Below are positions 33,745 to 42,350 of a stretch of 64,000 nucleotides of DNA, piece by piece; position 1 is the stretch's first letter, and the number at the start of each line of letters is the position of its first letter. The stretch covers positions 124,001-188,000 of the forward strand of contig QQVN01000003.1 of assembly GCA_003352285.1 (NCBI GenBank). The letters run 5' to 3'. This DNA is from Thermoproteota archaeon (lineage in GTDB: Archaea > Thermoproteota > Nitrososphaeria > Nitrososphaerales > Nitrosopumilaceae). Below the pieces are notes generated by a model, which saw only the letters and a list, made by a program, of their open reading frames with translations, was not told where the DNA came from and ran no database searches. A program made the position numbers and the translations under genes.

Positions 33745-34197
33745 CTATCTTCGACGTTTTCCAGCTGTCTTTCGCTTTGTTCTAGATTTTGGCTTGCTTC
33801 TTCTAGTCTTAGCTGTCTTTCGCTTTGTTCTAGATTTTGGCTTGCTTCTTCTAGTCTTAGCTGTCTTTCGCTTTGTTCTAGATTTTGGCTTGCTTCTTCT
33901 AGTCTTAGCTGTCTTTCGCTTTGTTTTCTTAGTTGACTTTCGTGCAGACTTTCTTTTTGTTGTAGTCGATGATGCTTTTTTAGAACTTGATCTTCTTGAT
34001 TTGAGATTTTTTAGTTGTATTAAATCAATTTTCAATTTAGCAGTTTTTGCTGCAAGCTCTTGATCCACTGCCAAAAAATCTTTTCCATGTTTCTGATAGC
34101 ATTCTGGATGGAAAAGTCTACCATTGACGTATTTCATATTGTCGCGAGTTACGCCTTTTGTGCATGCAGCACAAATTCCAATGTATTCTTCTGCCAT
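33745..34197 (-). CDS. LIM-like zinc finger fused to a histone-H1-like basic repeat tail
   Basis: 150 residues. Residues 8-38 form a half-LIM or zinc-finger pattern: CAACTKGV, then GRLFHPECYQKHG (C-x2-C ... H-x2-C). A helix follows (QELAAKTAKLKIDLIQLKNL). From about residue 68 the chain is Lys/Arg/Ser/Thr-rich and includes three near-identical 16-residue units of the type KRKTAKTRRSKPKSRT, ending KRRR. The tail resembles histone H1 tails and should bind nucleic acid. Function not established; it heads the Elp3-LysRS run. Confidence 0.8.
   Translation of the reverse strand: MAEEYIGICAACTKGVTRDNMKYVNGRLFHPECYQKHGKDFLAVDQELAAKTAKLKIDLIQLKNLKSRRSSSKKASSTTTKRKSARKSTKKTKRKTAKTRRSKPKSRTKRKTAKTRRSKPKSRTKRKTAKTRRSKPKSRTKRKTAGKRRR
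33763..33925. repeat. 48-base tandem repeats in the basic tail
   Basis: Three full 48-base units start at 33763, 33811 and 33859, and a partial fourth starts at 33907; each begins AGCTGTCTTTCGC. They are in frame, each coding for 16 residues. The copies look identical by eye, so they are recent or kept alike by slippage or conversion. Confidence 0.9.
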
Positions 34198-34271
34198 CTA
34201 ATGAGATTGTTTTTTTAAGCTCGTTAAAGACTTTTCTGTATTTTGTAATTTTGGTCTATGAAGTGATGGAA

Positions 34272-35531
34272 TTACTCTTTACCTTTCTTTGATTCCTCAA
34301 TTTCATTAGAATCATCAACCCTTCCTACCTTGATTTCTTTTTTGTATTCCATCTTCAACCAAATAGGTGTGATTATTGTAGTTACAGCAACCATTATGAC
34401 TATGGTGGAGTATACGCTACCTGTTAAAATTCCTGAGGACACTCCGACTCCTGCTACAATCAATCCTACTTCTCCTCTTGAAATCATTCCAATTCCTACG
34501 CGCATTCCAGCAGCTTTGTCTTTAAGGAATAACCATGCCGGAAGACCACAACCAAAGTATTTTGTGGCAACTGCAATTCCTATTACTATTCCACTTAGCA
34601 TTAAAATCTCAGTATCGACTTGCCTAAAGTCTACTTGAGCACCTATTATGGCAAAGAATAATGGAGCAAAAATCAATCCAATCTTGCCTATAAAATTCTC
34701 AACTTTTTCAAATACTTTGGTTGTAGATAATGCCATTCCAACTGCAAATGCACCTACAATAGGGGATAAGCCAATTGAACCTGCTAAAGCAGCAGCTCCA
34801 AAGAATGCTGCAGTTACAATTCCTTCTACGCTTCCCTTCGCTTTCCATAATTTTGGTGTAACTATTCTTGGAATCACAACTACGGCAGCAATTAGCATTG
34901 CAGCAAAGAATCCAAGTACCTGTAAAATTGTAATTGTCACTGTCATTATATCAATATCATTTACTCCTCCTTCACCTGTAGCCAATGATGATACAACTGA
35001 AAGAACTGCAATTGCAAGGATATCGTCTACTACTGCAGCTCCTATGATCAATCGTGCTTCTTTTGTCTTTATCTTTCCAAATTCACTAAGAACCTGTATT
35101 GATATCGCAATACTAGTTGCAGTTAATGCTGTTGCAATTAACATTGATTGTAATGCATCAAAACCAAATGCCTGAAAAGCCATTAATCCTGCAAAGAACG
35201 GAATCACAACTCCAAGTGTTCCAACAGTAAACGATGCCTTTCCTCCTTTAAGAAATTCCTTTGGCGTCATCTCTAATCCTGCCATAAACAAAATTACAAT
35301 TGCCCCTATCTCTCCAAGAACTTTGATCTCACTGCCGATTGAAAGTAATGGTTGTCCATCAACAATTAAAAATGAACCAAGTGCGAATGGGCCTATAATC
35401 ATTCCTGCCAAAAGCTCTCCTAAAACAATTGGAAGCTTTAATCTCAGAAATAATTCTGCCATTAACTTTGCCGCAAAAAGAAGTATTCCTACACCAATTA
35501 TTACTTGAATAAAGCCCGCTTCTGCTGCCAA
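34272..35531 (-). CDS. CPA2-family Na+/H+ antiporter
   Basis: 419 residues from a TTG start with about 12-13 membrane spans. Early LPIVLGELLAGMIIGPFALG and the FMAGLEMTPKEF segment are typical. The Asp-Asp pair that binds Na+ is present in GAAVVDDILAIAV near residue 167, unlike the relative at 2138. The tail is hydrophilic without CBS domains. It exchanges cations for protons to control sodium or pH. Confidence 0.92.
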   Translation of the reverse strand: MAAEAGFIQVIIGVGILLFAAKLMAELFLRLKLPIVLGELLAGMIIGPFALGSFLIVDGQPLLSIGSEIKVLGEIGAIVILFMAGLEMTPKEFLKGGKASFTVGTLGVVIPFFAGLMAFQAFGFDALQSMLIATALTATSIAISIQVLSEFGKIKTKEARLIIGAAVVDDILAIAVLSVVSSLATGEGGVNDIDIMTVTITILQVLGFFAAMLIAAVVVIPRIVTPKLWKAKGSVEGIVTAAFFGAAALAGSIGLSPIVGAFAVGMALSTTKVFEKVENFIGKIGLIFAPLFFAIIGAQVDFRQVDTEILMLSGIVIGIAVATKYFGCGLPAWLFLKDKAAGMRVGIGMISRGEVGLIVAGVGVSSGILTGSVYSTIVIMVAVTTIITPIWLKMEYKKEIKVGRVDDSNEIEESKKGKE

Positions 35532-35608
35532 TTTCCCTCATTACCCCCATACGTTCGCCAATATAAGGCAATTATTGGTCGAAAATAATACCAATTTTGT
35601 CTAATTGA

Positions 35609-36631
35609 TTATGCAATTTTTCTTTCATTGATAAAAACTCCTTTCTTAGAAATTATCTTACCAATCTCTTTCGCATTGATCTTGTATTTTTTAAAAATCT
35701 GAATTATCTTTTTTGATTCTCTTGAAGGTGCCACAACACAAAATCCTACTCCCATGTTGAATGTTTTGTACATCTCTAGTTCATCTACTCCTTGTTCCTG
35801 AATGAGTCTCATTAATGGAGGAGTCTTTGGCATTTCATCCAACGAATATCCTGTCTGTTTTAATCTTAGTAGTTTAGTAAATGCACCTCCTGTGATGTGC
35901 GCTAATCCATGAACTTGGCATTTGTCTATGATCTCTAAAACTGGATTTACATAGATTTCAGTTGGCGCCAGAAGTGCCTTTCCGACATTTCCAACTCCTT
36001 TAATGTTGTCTTTGAGGGAATATTTCTTTAGTAATGCTTTTCGTGCTAATGAATAACCATTTGAGTGTAATCCTGAACTACTTGCTCCAATAATGGTATC
36101 TCCTTCCTTTATCTTATCTCCAAGTATCATCTTATTTTTTGGAACAATTCCTGTTACCATTCCTGCAAGATCAAATGCAAATTTTTTATCTGAAAATAAA
36201 TCTGGCATTATTGCAGTCTCTCCTCCTACGATGGGGACAGAAGCTTTTTTTGCACCTGTTGCTAGCCCTGTGACAATTTTTTGAAATATCTGTTTATCAT
36301 TTTTGTTTGCCGCAATATAATCTACAAAAGATACTGGAGTAGCTCCAATACATATAATATCATTAACATTCATTGCTACGCAGTCGATTCCAACTGTGTC
36401 ATATTTTTTCATCATATTTGCAAGTAACACTTTGGTCCCTACACCGTCTGTGTGTGTTGCAAGTAGCATCTTTTCAGAAATTTCAACTACTCCCGCATAA
36501 TGACCAAAACCGTGTTTTATCTTTGATTTTTTCTGGGCATTATGTGTGGATGATATTATTTTCCCTATGGCCTTTTGGCTTTGTTTAATTTTTGTAATGT
36601 CGACTCCTGATTTTTTATAACTTAGGCCCAT
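35609..36631 (-). CDS. purM: Phosphoribosylformylglycinamidine cyclo-ligase
   Basis: 340 residues from the ATG at 36631 (MGLSYKKSGVDITK); a longer ORF version would start in the upstream spacer and is unlikely. PurM closes the imidazole ring to make AIR in purine synthesis using ATP. Segments are FGHYAGVVEI, ATHTDGVGTKVLLA, VAMNVNDIICIGATPVSFVDY, IIGASSSGLHSNGYSLARK, HITGGAFTKLLR and FNMGVGFCVV. No other pur genes are in the window. Confidence 0.95.
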   Translation of the reverse strand: MGLSYKKSGVDITKIKQSQKAIGKIISSTHNAQKKSKIKHGFGHYAGVVEISEKMLLATHTDGVGTKVLLANMMKKYDTVGIDCVAMNVNDIICIGATPVSFVDYIAANKNDKQIFQKIVTGLATGAKKASVPIVGGETAIMPDLFSDKKFAFDLAGMVTGIVPKNKMILGDKIKEGDTIIGASSSGLHSNGYSLARKALLKKYSLKDNIKGVGNVGKALLAPTEIYVNPVLEIIDKCQVHGLAHITGGAFTKLLRLKQTGYSLDEMPKTPPLMRLIQEQGVDELEMYKTFNMGVGFCVVAPSRESKKIIQIFKKYKINAKEIGKIISKKGVFINERKIA

Positions 36632-36683
36632 ATTCAGATGCAGATTTGATTTTAATAAAAGAATTTGCTTAACATTGGATTTT

Positions 36684-37412
36684 TTACATGTACATGCCTG
36701 ATGTTTCTTCTCTACTCTGAGCATATTTTAGTGATAATTCTTCAAAGTCTTGCCCAATCTGATCTTTTTCATTTCGTAGATCACTTGTGTCAATATCTGT
36801 CTCGTACATTCTATTTACTGCCTCCAATAAGGTTAGTGCTGCAATAGGATCTGCCTTAATCCTGTTTGCTTTTACCAATAGAGTGACTCCTTGAATATCT
36901 CTCAAAAGACACTCGTTTAATATTCCGCCTGGGATTCCTGTGATGAATCCCTGTGGGATCATGTTGATTTCTTTATCTGCCATAACTCTACAAAGATCCT
37001 CCTCTGCGGCACAATATGCTTTATTGTCATGTTCATCACTTGCAACACCGTCTAGAATGATTATTTCCTTTGATCCTTTTTCTTTGGCCCAATCTAGTAT
37101 TGATGATACTATGGTGTATAGTCCTTCCATCCTAAGTGTAATCTCACAAATTATTGCACAAATAGTTCCTTCTTCGTTAGTATAGAATCTAAATGGATGT
37201 CTTAACCTACCTCTTAAAAAAACTGTAGATGGTGGAAGATATTTTGATCTCATATATGCTATTTCTTTCATTTTTAGTTTTTCAATAATGTGCCCAACTG
37301 ATAATGTTCCTACAAGACCTGCTCCTACAAAGCCTGCAAAAATTATAGGATTCTTTAATTCTATTTTTTTAATTTCATATACTTCAGCTTCTGGAAATTT
37401 ATTTTGAGTCAT
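36684..37412 (-). CDS. PAC2-family protein (proteasome assembly chaperone-like), copy 1
   Basis: 242 residues with PAC2 traits: ELKNPIIFAGFVGAGLVGTL at the start, FYTNEEGTICAIICEI, KEIIILDGVASDE and GFITGIPGGILNECL, then VKANRIKADPIAALTLLEAV. PAC2 proteins in eukaryotes help proteasome assembly. The archaeal members are widespread with uncertain role. Upstream of purM by 52 bases. A second, more divergent family member is at 47106. Confidence 0.88.
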   Translation of the reverse strand: MTQNKFPEAEVYEIKKIELKNPIIFAGFVGAGLVGTLSVGHIIEKLKMKEIAYMRSKYLPPSTVFLRGRLRHPFRFYTNEEGTICAIICEITLRMEGLYTIVSSILDWAKEKGSKEIIILDGVASDEHDNKAYCAAEEDLCRVMADKEINMIPQGFITGIPGGILNECLLRDIQGVTLLVKANRIKADPIAALTLLEAVNRMYETDIDTSDLRNEKDQIGQDFEELSLKYAQSREETSGMYM

Positions 37413-37491
37413 TTTTTAATTCAAATTTTTCTAATTAATTACTCTTCAACCTAATGTTATGCAACAAAATTGTTAGTTTTCAGGTATTTCA

Positions 37492-38241
37492 TTATTTTAC
37501 AATAACTATTCCTTTCATCCATGGGTGCACTTGACAAAAGTATGGATATTCTCCTGCAACATCAAACTTGTGTGAGTATGTATTTCCTGCAGTGTAAAAA
37601 CCACTGTCAAATCCATTTGGATAATCTACTCCTACAAGATCTTTATCTCCTTCAATGTCTCCTGCAGTGACAGTATGTCCTGCATCATCATTAACCCATA
37701 ACACCTCTCCGCCTACGGCGATGGTAACTTCATAAGGAATGTAACACTCATTTGTTTCCTCACATCCTGGAACTCCTGATCCAATTCCTAGTTCAACTTC
37801 TACTAATAACGGTAATTCCATCTCTGGTTCTGGCTCTACAACCATCTCTGGTTCTGGCTCTACAACCATCTCTGGTTCTGGCTCTACAACCATCTCTGGT
37901 TCTGGCTCTACAACCATCTCTGGTTCTGGCTCTACAACCATCTCTGGTTCTGGCTCAATCTGTGTTTCGGATTCCATAATTTCTGGTGTCTCTACTAATT
38001 TTACTTTCTTTTCTGATTTTGACTCTACATCTTTCTTACAAACTCCTTCATGTCTCATCTCTACATTCGCTGCATTTAGCATACAACTGTTTGAGTATGT
38101 CTTGGAATCTGCTCCGCAAACTGGGTTGTACTCTTTAGTACACATCATTTGTCCTGGCTCATCTCCTGATATCATTATCATTGCAATTACTGCCATGATA
38201 AGAAAAATCATTACTGCGATTAGTCCAGACTCAAACTTCAT
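37492..38241 (-). CDS. Membrane-anchored Kazal domain-cupredoxin fusion
   Basis: 249 residues. Residues 5-25 are a membrane anchor (LIAVMIFLIMAVIAMIMIS). Residues 34-68 form a Kazal serine-protease-inhibitor-like domain (CTKEYNPVCGADSKTYSNSC, then GVC). Residues about 96-143 are six EPEPEM units, an extended acidic rod. Residues about 150-249 are a plastocyanin-like cupredoxin with type 1 copper ligands: His in DDAGHTVTAG, and Cys, His and Met in YFCQVHPWMKGIV. It should display a copper electron carrier outside the membrane. Its own reactions and any inhibitor activity are unproven. Confidence 0.92.
   Translation of the reverse strand: MKFESGLIAVMIFLIMAVIAMIMISGDEPGQMMCTKEYNPVCGADSKTYSNSCMLNAANVEMRHEGVCKKDVESKSEKKVKLVETPEIMESETQIEPEPEMVVEPEPEMVVEPEPEMVVEPEPEMVVEPEPEMVVEPEPEMELPLLVEVELGIGSGVPGCEETNECYIPYEVTIAVGGEVLWVNDDAGHTVTAGDIEGDKDLVGVDYPNGFDSGFYTAGNTYSHKFDVAGEYPYFCQVHPWMKGIVIVK
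37819..37956. repeat. 24-base tandem repeats encoding EPEPEMVV
   Basis: Five full 24-base copies from 37819, each with the core TCTCTGGTTCTGGCTC, and a sixth partial copy. In frame, each adds eight residues to the spacer between the Kazal and copper domains. Copies appear identical, so their number may vary between strains. Confidence 0.92.
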
Positions 38242-38289
38242 TACTATTGGAATTCATAATTTAGGGGTTCATAAAGCATTCGTGATGTT

Positions 38290-38637
38290 CTATCTTGTTT
38301 CTTTCATGAATAAGTTGAGCATAGTTATGCCCTTGTCTGTAATAGTGTAGATTACATTAGACCCAACTGACTCTTTTCTGATAAAACTATAGTCAATACA
38401 CAAGTGTAGGTAATTGAGAAATGATCTCTTCATTCGTATCTTTGACTTTACGTATAGATCAGAGAATGTCATTGGATTTCGCTTTAATTGATAGAGTAGT
38501 TTTAGGAGTGAAAGAGTACTGTAATCCCTTGTACGTGCCTTTACAGCATCCAAAACTTGTTCATCCCTCTTTATTATGAAATCCTCTAATTGATCGGCTA
38601 CCTCTAAAGGTATGTAAGTTAATCTTGCTTTCATCAT
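38290..38637 (-). CDS. Winged-helix transcriptional regulator
   Basis: 115 residues, a single winged-helix domain. After helices DQLEDFIIKRDEQVLDAV and YSTLSLLKLLYQLKRN comes MTFSDLYVKSKIRMKRSFLN (helix-turn-helix), and YTITDKGITMLNLF closes the wing. The length and form resemble PadR/ArsR-like archaeal regulators. A perfect palindrome spans its start (38636-38654), so it is likely to repress itself. It could also control the Kazal-cupredoxin gene 48 bases downstream on the same strand. Confidence 0.82.
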   Translation of the reverse strand: MMKARLTYIPLEVADQLEDFIIKRDEQVLDAVKARTRDYSTLSLLKLLYQLKRNPMTFSDLYVKSKIRMKRSFLNYLHLCIDYSFIRKESVGSNVIYTITDKGITMLNLFMKETR

Positions 38638-38654
38638 ACCGTATAGTACGGTAT
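38636..38654. promoter_or_regulatory. Perfect 19-base palindromic operator at the regulator start
   Basis: ATACCGTA-TAG-TACGGTAT: two 8-base arms with a 3-base centre. It overlaps the first bases of the winged-helix gene and lies between its TATA box (38661-38668) and the start codon, a position expected of an autorepressor site. Confidence 0.75.
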
Positions 38655-38660
38655 ATTACC

Positions 38661-38668
38661 ATATTAAT
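38661..38668 (-). promoter_or_regulatory. TATA box for the winged-helix regulator
   Basis: ATTAATAT on the minus strand, centred about 27 bases before the ATG at 38637. Confidence 0.5.
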
Positions 38669-38782
38669 CTTAACTGAAGCTTTGTTGGCCCATCTAGCTG
38701 ATTTTTTTAAACTATTCTGGACTTACTCCAATCTAAAATCAAGCGCATCTAAATTTAAACAAGTAATAACTGACTGTGAATT

Positions 38783-39730
38783 GTGGAATTAATCGTCAAT
38801 GGATTACTTGTCATAGCGGGTCTTGCCTTACTTTGTTTTGGGGGCAATTGGTTAGTTACTGGGGGAGTAACAATAGCAAAGAAAATTGGAATAAGTCAAT
38901 TAGTAATTGGAATGACTGTAGTTGCATATGGCACTTCAACTCCAGAACTTGCAGCAAGTATCGCTGCAGCAGGAGAACATGGGGACATAATTTTAGGAAA
39001 TATTGTTGGAAGCAATATTGCTAATGTTGGCATGGTGATTGGAATTGCATCTATATTGATTCCATTGGCTGTTAGCAAAACCACACTTCGAAAGGAAATC
39101 CCAATAATGCTTGGTATTTCTTTACTTTTAATTGCCTTATCAATTGATGGTGAATTATCCCAGTATGATGGGATAATTTTTCTTGGAGCAATGATCGCTT
39201 TCTCAATTTTTACATATAAAGATGCACAAAAACATCGTGATACAAATCAAAATGGCACTGATGAGAAAAATACTAACAAAAAAAATGTTTACCTAAAATC
39301 ATTTGGGCTAATTGGTTTAGGGATTTCTCTTCTTTATGTGGGGGCGATACTGACCGTAGATAATGCAGTGATATTGGCAGAATCTCTTGGAATATCTGAA
39401 AGAATAATTGGATTAACTGTAATTGCTATTGGTACTTCATTACCTGAGCTAATAACAAGTGTGATTGCAATAAAAAAAGGACATACAGATATCGGTGTTG
39501 GAAATATTATTGGAAGTAACATTTACAATATTTTAATGATAATGGGTGTTGCTGCAACAATTGCAAGCGTGGCTGTCTCAACACAAGTGATGCTTGATTA
39601 TGCAATAATGGTTGGTTTCAGTTTGACATTACTAATCGCAATAAAATCTGGAGTGATAAACAGAACTATGGGAATCTTACTTACTATGGGATACGTTGCA
39701 TATTTGGCGTTTGCATTCTTTATGCCATAA
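38783..39730 (+). CDS. CaCA-family cation exchanger (YrbG-like Ca2+/Na+:H+ antiporter)
   Basis: 315 residues from a GTG start with ten membrane spans in two halves. Each half has the alpha-repeat of the family: YGTSTPELAASIAAA with GNIVGSNIANVG, and IGTSLPELITSVIAI with GNIIGSNIYNIL. The conserved Glu in each PEL binds the cation. A hydrophilic loop (KDAQKHRDTNQNGTDEKN) joins the halves. It exports Ca2+ or exchanges Na+. Confidence 0.93.
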   Translation: MELIVNGLLVIAGLALLCFGGNWLVTGGVTIAKKIGISQLVIGMTVVAYGTSTPELAASIAAAGEHGDIILGNIVGSNIANVGMVIGIASILIPLAVSKTTLRKEIPIMLGISLLLIALSIDGELSQYDGIIFLGAMIAFSIFTYKDAQKHRDTNQNGTDEKNTNKKNVYLKSFGLIGLGISLLYVGAILTVDNAVILAESLGISERIIGLTVIAIGTSLPELITSVIAIKKGHTDIGVGNIIGSNIYNILMIMGVAATIASVAVSTQVMLDYAIMVGFSLTLLIAIKSGVINRTMGILLTMGYVAYLAFAFFMP

Positions 39731-39734
39731 AAAA

Positions 39735-41096
39735 TCAAATTGGAACAACCCTGATTTTTTCTGCCTTGATGCTGGGTGTAATTGATGGTAATGATGCCCA
39801 CTGCAGTACATTTCTGTCATCATTTCCAATTGCAGAAATATTGCGAAGCATCGTTGGTAAGTTATGGATAATTCTAACTGGTTTTGCAGGGGATACTATC
39901 TGACCATTCTTTATGATTCTAATACCACTTCTTGCAGTACATGAAAAGTCTCCTTTTATCGGATTGACTGCATAGGTGTACCATAAACGACCTACCAGAA
40001 TGCCTGATTTTGTTTCTTCAATCATCTCCTCTTGAGGGGTATCTCCTTTCTTGATTCTCAAATTATGTGGAGATGAAATAGGAAATGAATCTGCATCCCT
40101 GCCCATGGGTAATCCTGGTCTGTTAGCGTTGCCTGTAGATTTGGTTGATTCTTTGAATGCATTATACGAATCTGAAAAAGTATTTTTGAATATGCCATTT
40201 TCAATTAATGAATTCGGTGATGTAGGAATTCCCTCATCATCAATTTTTTTACTTCCTATGCCGTTTGGCGCATGAGGATCATCAATCAAATTAAATTCAT
40301 CAACTGCAATTGAATTCCCAAGTCTTTCTGAAAAACAACTTTTTTTCTCTGCAAATACTTTCAGATTAAAATTTGATGCAAAAACAAATGCCAACATCTC
40401 GCCTACCGAATATGGCTCAAATATTATTGAATATTCTCCTGATTCACAATCTATTGGATTGATTGATCCTATACACATACTCTTGGCCTCATGCCCTATC
40501 TTTTCTGGAGAAAACATATCTCTAGTTCTACCGCTCATCTGACCAATTCCTGATACTGGAGTATTGCCCAAAGTGGAGTCTGCATTAATAATTCCTGAAA
40601 TATATGTTGCAAAGTCTGATTCTTCTACTCCATTGGTATTTTGTATATGAAATTCCTCATCTACTATGTTTAGGGAGCCTGTGATGGATGAAATTTTTTT
40701 GTCAAGAGACGAGTTTATCATCTCTTGTGCAATATCAGAAGCGTCCTTGCTTGTGATGTTTTTTAATTTTTTATCATATGTGGAATTAATTTCAAAGTTA
40801 GTTCTATCTTCAGAGGGAAGTGATTTCCAAAATGGTTTTGGACTAAGAAATCTAAATGAATCAATTGCATAATCAATGATTTTTTTATAATTTTCAACAT
40901 CTCTGGTTTCTGCAGATGCAATTTTCTTATCACGAATTACTCTGATCCCAATTTTTTCTTCTTGATTTTGCTTAACCTCGATAATCCTGGAATCTGTAAC
41001 TCGAACAGTAATGATGTTTCTTTTTGCAAAAACAGATTCGCATTCATCAATTCCTAAATTTTGAGCATATGCAATGGCCCTTTCACAGGCAGACAA
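39735..41096 (-). CDS. TldE/PmbA-type subunit of the TldD/TldE metalloprotease
   Basis: 453 residues from a TTG placed directly after the cofH stop. Features are VTDSRIIEVKQNQEEKIGIRVI near residue 33, PVSGIGQMSGRTRDMFSPEKIGHEAKS and the C-terminal beta-rich half (GRLWYTYAVNPIKGDFSCTARSGI). The HExxxH zinc site of TldD is absent: the nearest sequence is GHEAKSMC. This makes it the PmbA/TldE partner. No TldD gene is in the window. In bacteria the pair degrades peptides and processes natural products. Confidence 0.9.
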   Translation of the reverse strand: MSACERAIAYAQNLGIDECESVFAKRNIITVRVTDSRIIEVKQNQEEKIGIRVIRDKKIASAETRDVENYKKIIDYAIDSFRFLSPKPFWKSLPSEDRTNFEINSTYDKKLKNITSKDASDIAQEMINSSLDKKISSITGSLNIVDEEFHIQNTNGVEESDFATYISGIINADSTLGNTPVSGIGQMSGRTRDMFSPEKIGHEAKSMCIGSINPIDCESGEYSIIFEPYSVGEMLAFVFASNFNLKVFAEKKSCFSERLGNSIAVDEFNLIDDPHAPNGIGSKKIDDEGIPTSPNSLIENGIFKNTFSDSYNAFKESTKSTGNANRPGLPMGRDADSFPISSPHNLRIKKGDTPQEEMIEETKSGILVGRLWYTYAVNPIKGDFSCTARSGIRIIKNGQIVSPAKPVRIIHNLPTMLRNISAIGNDDRNVLQWASLPSITPSIKAEKIRVVPI

Positions 41097-42350
41097 CTAA
41101 CCCCGCCGAGGATTTTTGTATTTGAATTCATTAATTTTTATCAATTCAAAATATGAACCAAATTGATTATTATCTACTTCATCTAATGCATCCTTCGTAT
41201 CTGAATCAAATGTGCGCAAAATCTTATATTTTGTGCTCCTTTCGGCAGGTGTCTTTCCAACTTCTAAAACAAGCTGTCTAATTTCGTGCGGCCTTAAGAG
41301 CTGACCGTGCTGTGCACCTGCTGAAGTTGAAATACTTTCATTCATTAGAGTTCCGCCAAAATCATTAGCTCCCCAAGAAAGCAATAGTTGCGACATTTTC
41401 TGTCCTTCTTTAACCCATGACATCTGAATGTTGTTGATGTAATTGTTTAGCATAATTCTAGAAATTGCATGTGTTAGCATCACGTCATTTGCACTTGCAC
41501 CATGTCTTATTCCTTCATGCATGTTATGTTTGTACATTGGTGCTTCCTCTGCAATGAAATTTAGTGGAACAAATTCTGTAAAACCTCTTGTTTCTTTTTG
41601 AATTTCTCTGAGTTTGGCAATGTGATTAACTCTGTCTTCTATTGATTCGATATGCCCATACATCATAGTGGAAGTAGTATTGATTCCAAGAGAATGCGCA
41701 GTCTTGATGACTTCTTCCCAATCTCTTACTGTTATTCTGCCTGGAGAAATTCGATCTCTCATTTTCTGGTCTAGAATCTCTGCAGCCGTTCCTGGCAAAG
41801 TGTCAACTCCAGCATCCTTTAATCTACTAAGATACTCTTTTATTGAAACATCTGATCTGATGGCTCCATACAAAACTTCTTCAGGAGAAAATCCATGAAT
41901 GTGAATCTTTGGAATTTCAGATTTGATTGCTTTACACACATTTTCATACAAATTACTATCCATGTCTGGAGGTAATCCTGCCTGAATGCATACTTCTGTG
42001 GCACCTAAATCATAAGCCTCTTTTGCTCTGCGTACTATCTCTTCTGTTGGGAGAAAATATCCTTCTTCTTCTCTAAAGTCTCTACTAAATGCACAAAAAC
42101 CACATTGTTTTATGCAGACATTTGTGAAATTGATATTTCGATTAACAACATATGTTACAACATCGCCTACTCTTCTCCTTCTCAGCTCATCTGCTACCAT
42201 TCCAACAAGATGAAAATCTAGACCATGAGCTTTATACAACTCTAAAGCCTCTTTTGCAGAAATCTCTTTTTCTGATAGAGCATCATTTAGCACATTAGCT
42301 AAAACAGGATCTGCATTTTTTAACAGAGAATCAATATTTGATATTGTCAT
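41097..42350 (-). CDS. cofH: FO synthase subunit 2
   Basis: 417 residues. A radical SAM enzyme that, with CofG, joins tyrosine and a flavin precursor to make FO, the F420 chromophore. Motif CIKQCGFCAFSRD near residue 79, IQAGLPPDMDSNLYE, HIHGFSPEEV, TLPGTAAEILD, TSTMMYGHIES and DFGGTLMNESISTSAG. The ATG overlaps the cofG stop by 4 bases. It is similar in outline to the MqnC-like protein at 10203, but the pairing with cofG fixes its role. Confidence 0.95.
   Translation of the reverse strand: MTISNIDSLLKNADPVLANVLNDALSEKEISAKEALELYKAHGLDFHLVGMVADELRRRRVGDVVTYVVNRNINFTNVCIKQCGFCAFSRDFREEEGYFLPTEEIVRRAKEAYDLGATEVCIQAGLPPDMDSNLYENVCKAIKSEIPKIHIHGFSPEEVLYGAIRSDVSIKEYLSRLKDAGVDTLPGTAAEILDQKMRDRISPGRITVRDWEEVIKTAHSLGINTTSTMMYGHIESIEDRVNHIAKLREIQKETRGFTEFVPLNFIAEEAPMYKHNMHEGIRHGASANDVMLTHAISRIMLNNYINNIQMSWVKEGQKMSQLLLSWGANDFGGTLMNESISTSAGAQHGQLLRPHEIRQLVLEVGKTPAERSTKYKILRTFDSDTKDALDEVDNNQFGSYFELIKINEFKYKNPRRG

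Noticed and set aside
33763-33925. The 48-base repeats as a CRISPR array
   Set aside because: They are direct, contiguous, in frame and have no spacers.
33704-34063. A 119-codon plus-strand ORF rich in Leu/Phe/Val repeats
   Set aside because: It is the reverse of the 48-base repeats encoding the basic tail; the zinc finger and Lys/Arg tail on the minus strand make sense, the hydrophobic repeats do not.
37752-37979. A 75-codon plus-strand ORF with repeated LVLALQPS units
   Set aside because: Shadow of the 24-base repeats in the Kazal-cupredoxin gene.
39735-41096. Active TldD zinc protease
   Set aside because: The HExxxH motif is missing; the sequence fits the PmbA/TldE partner.
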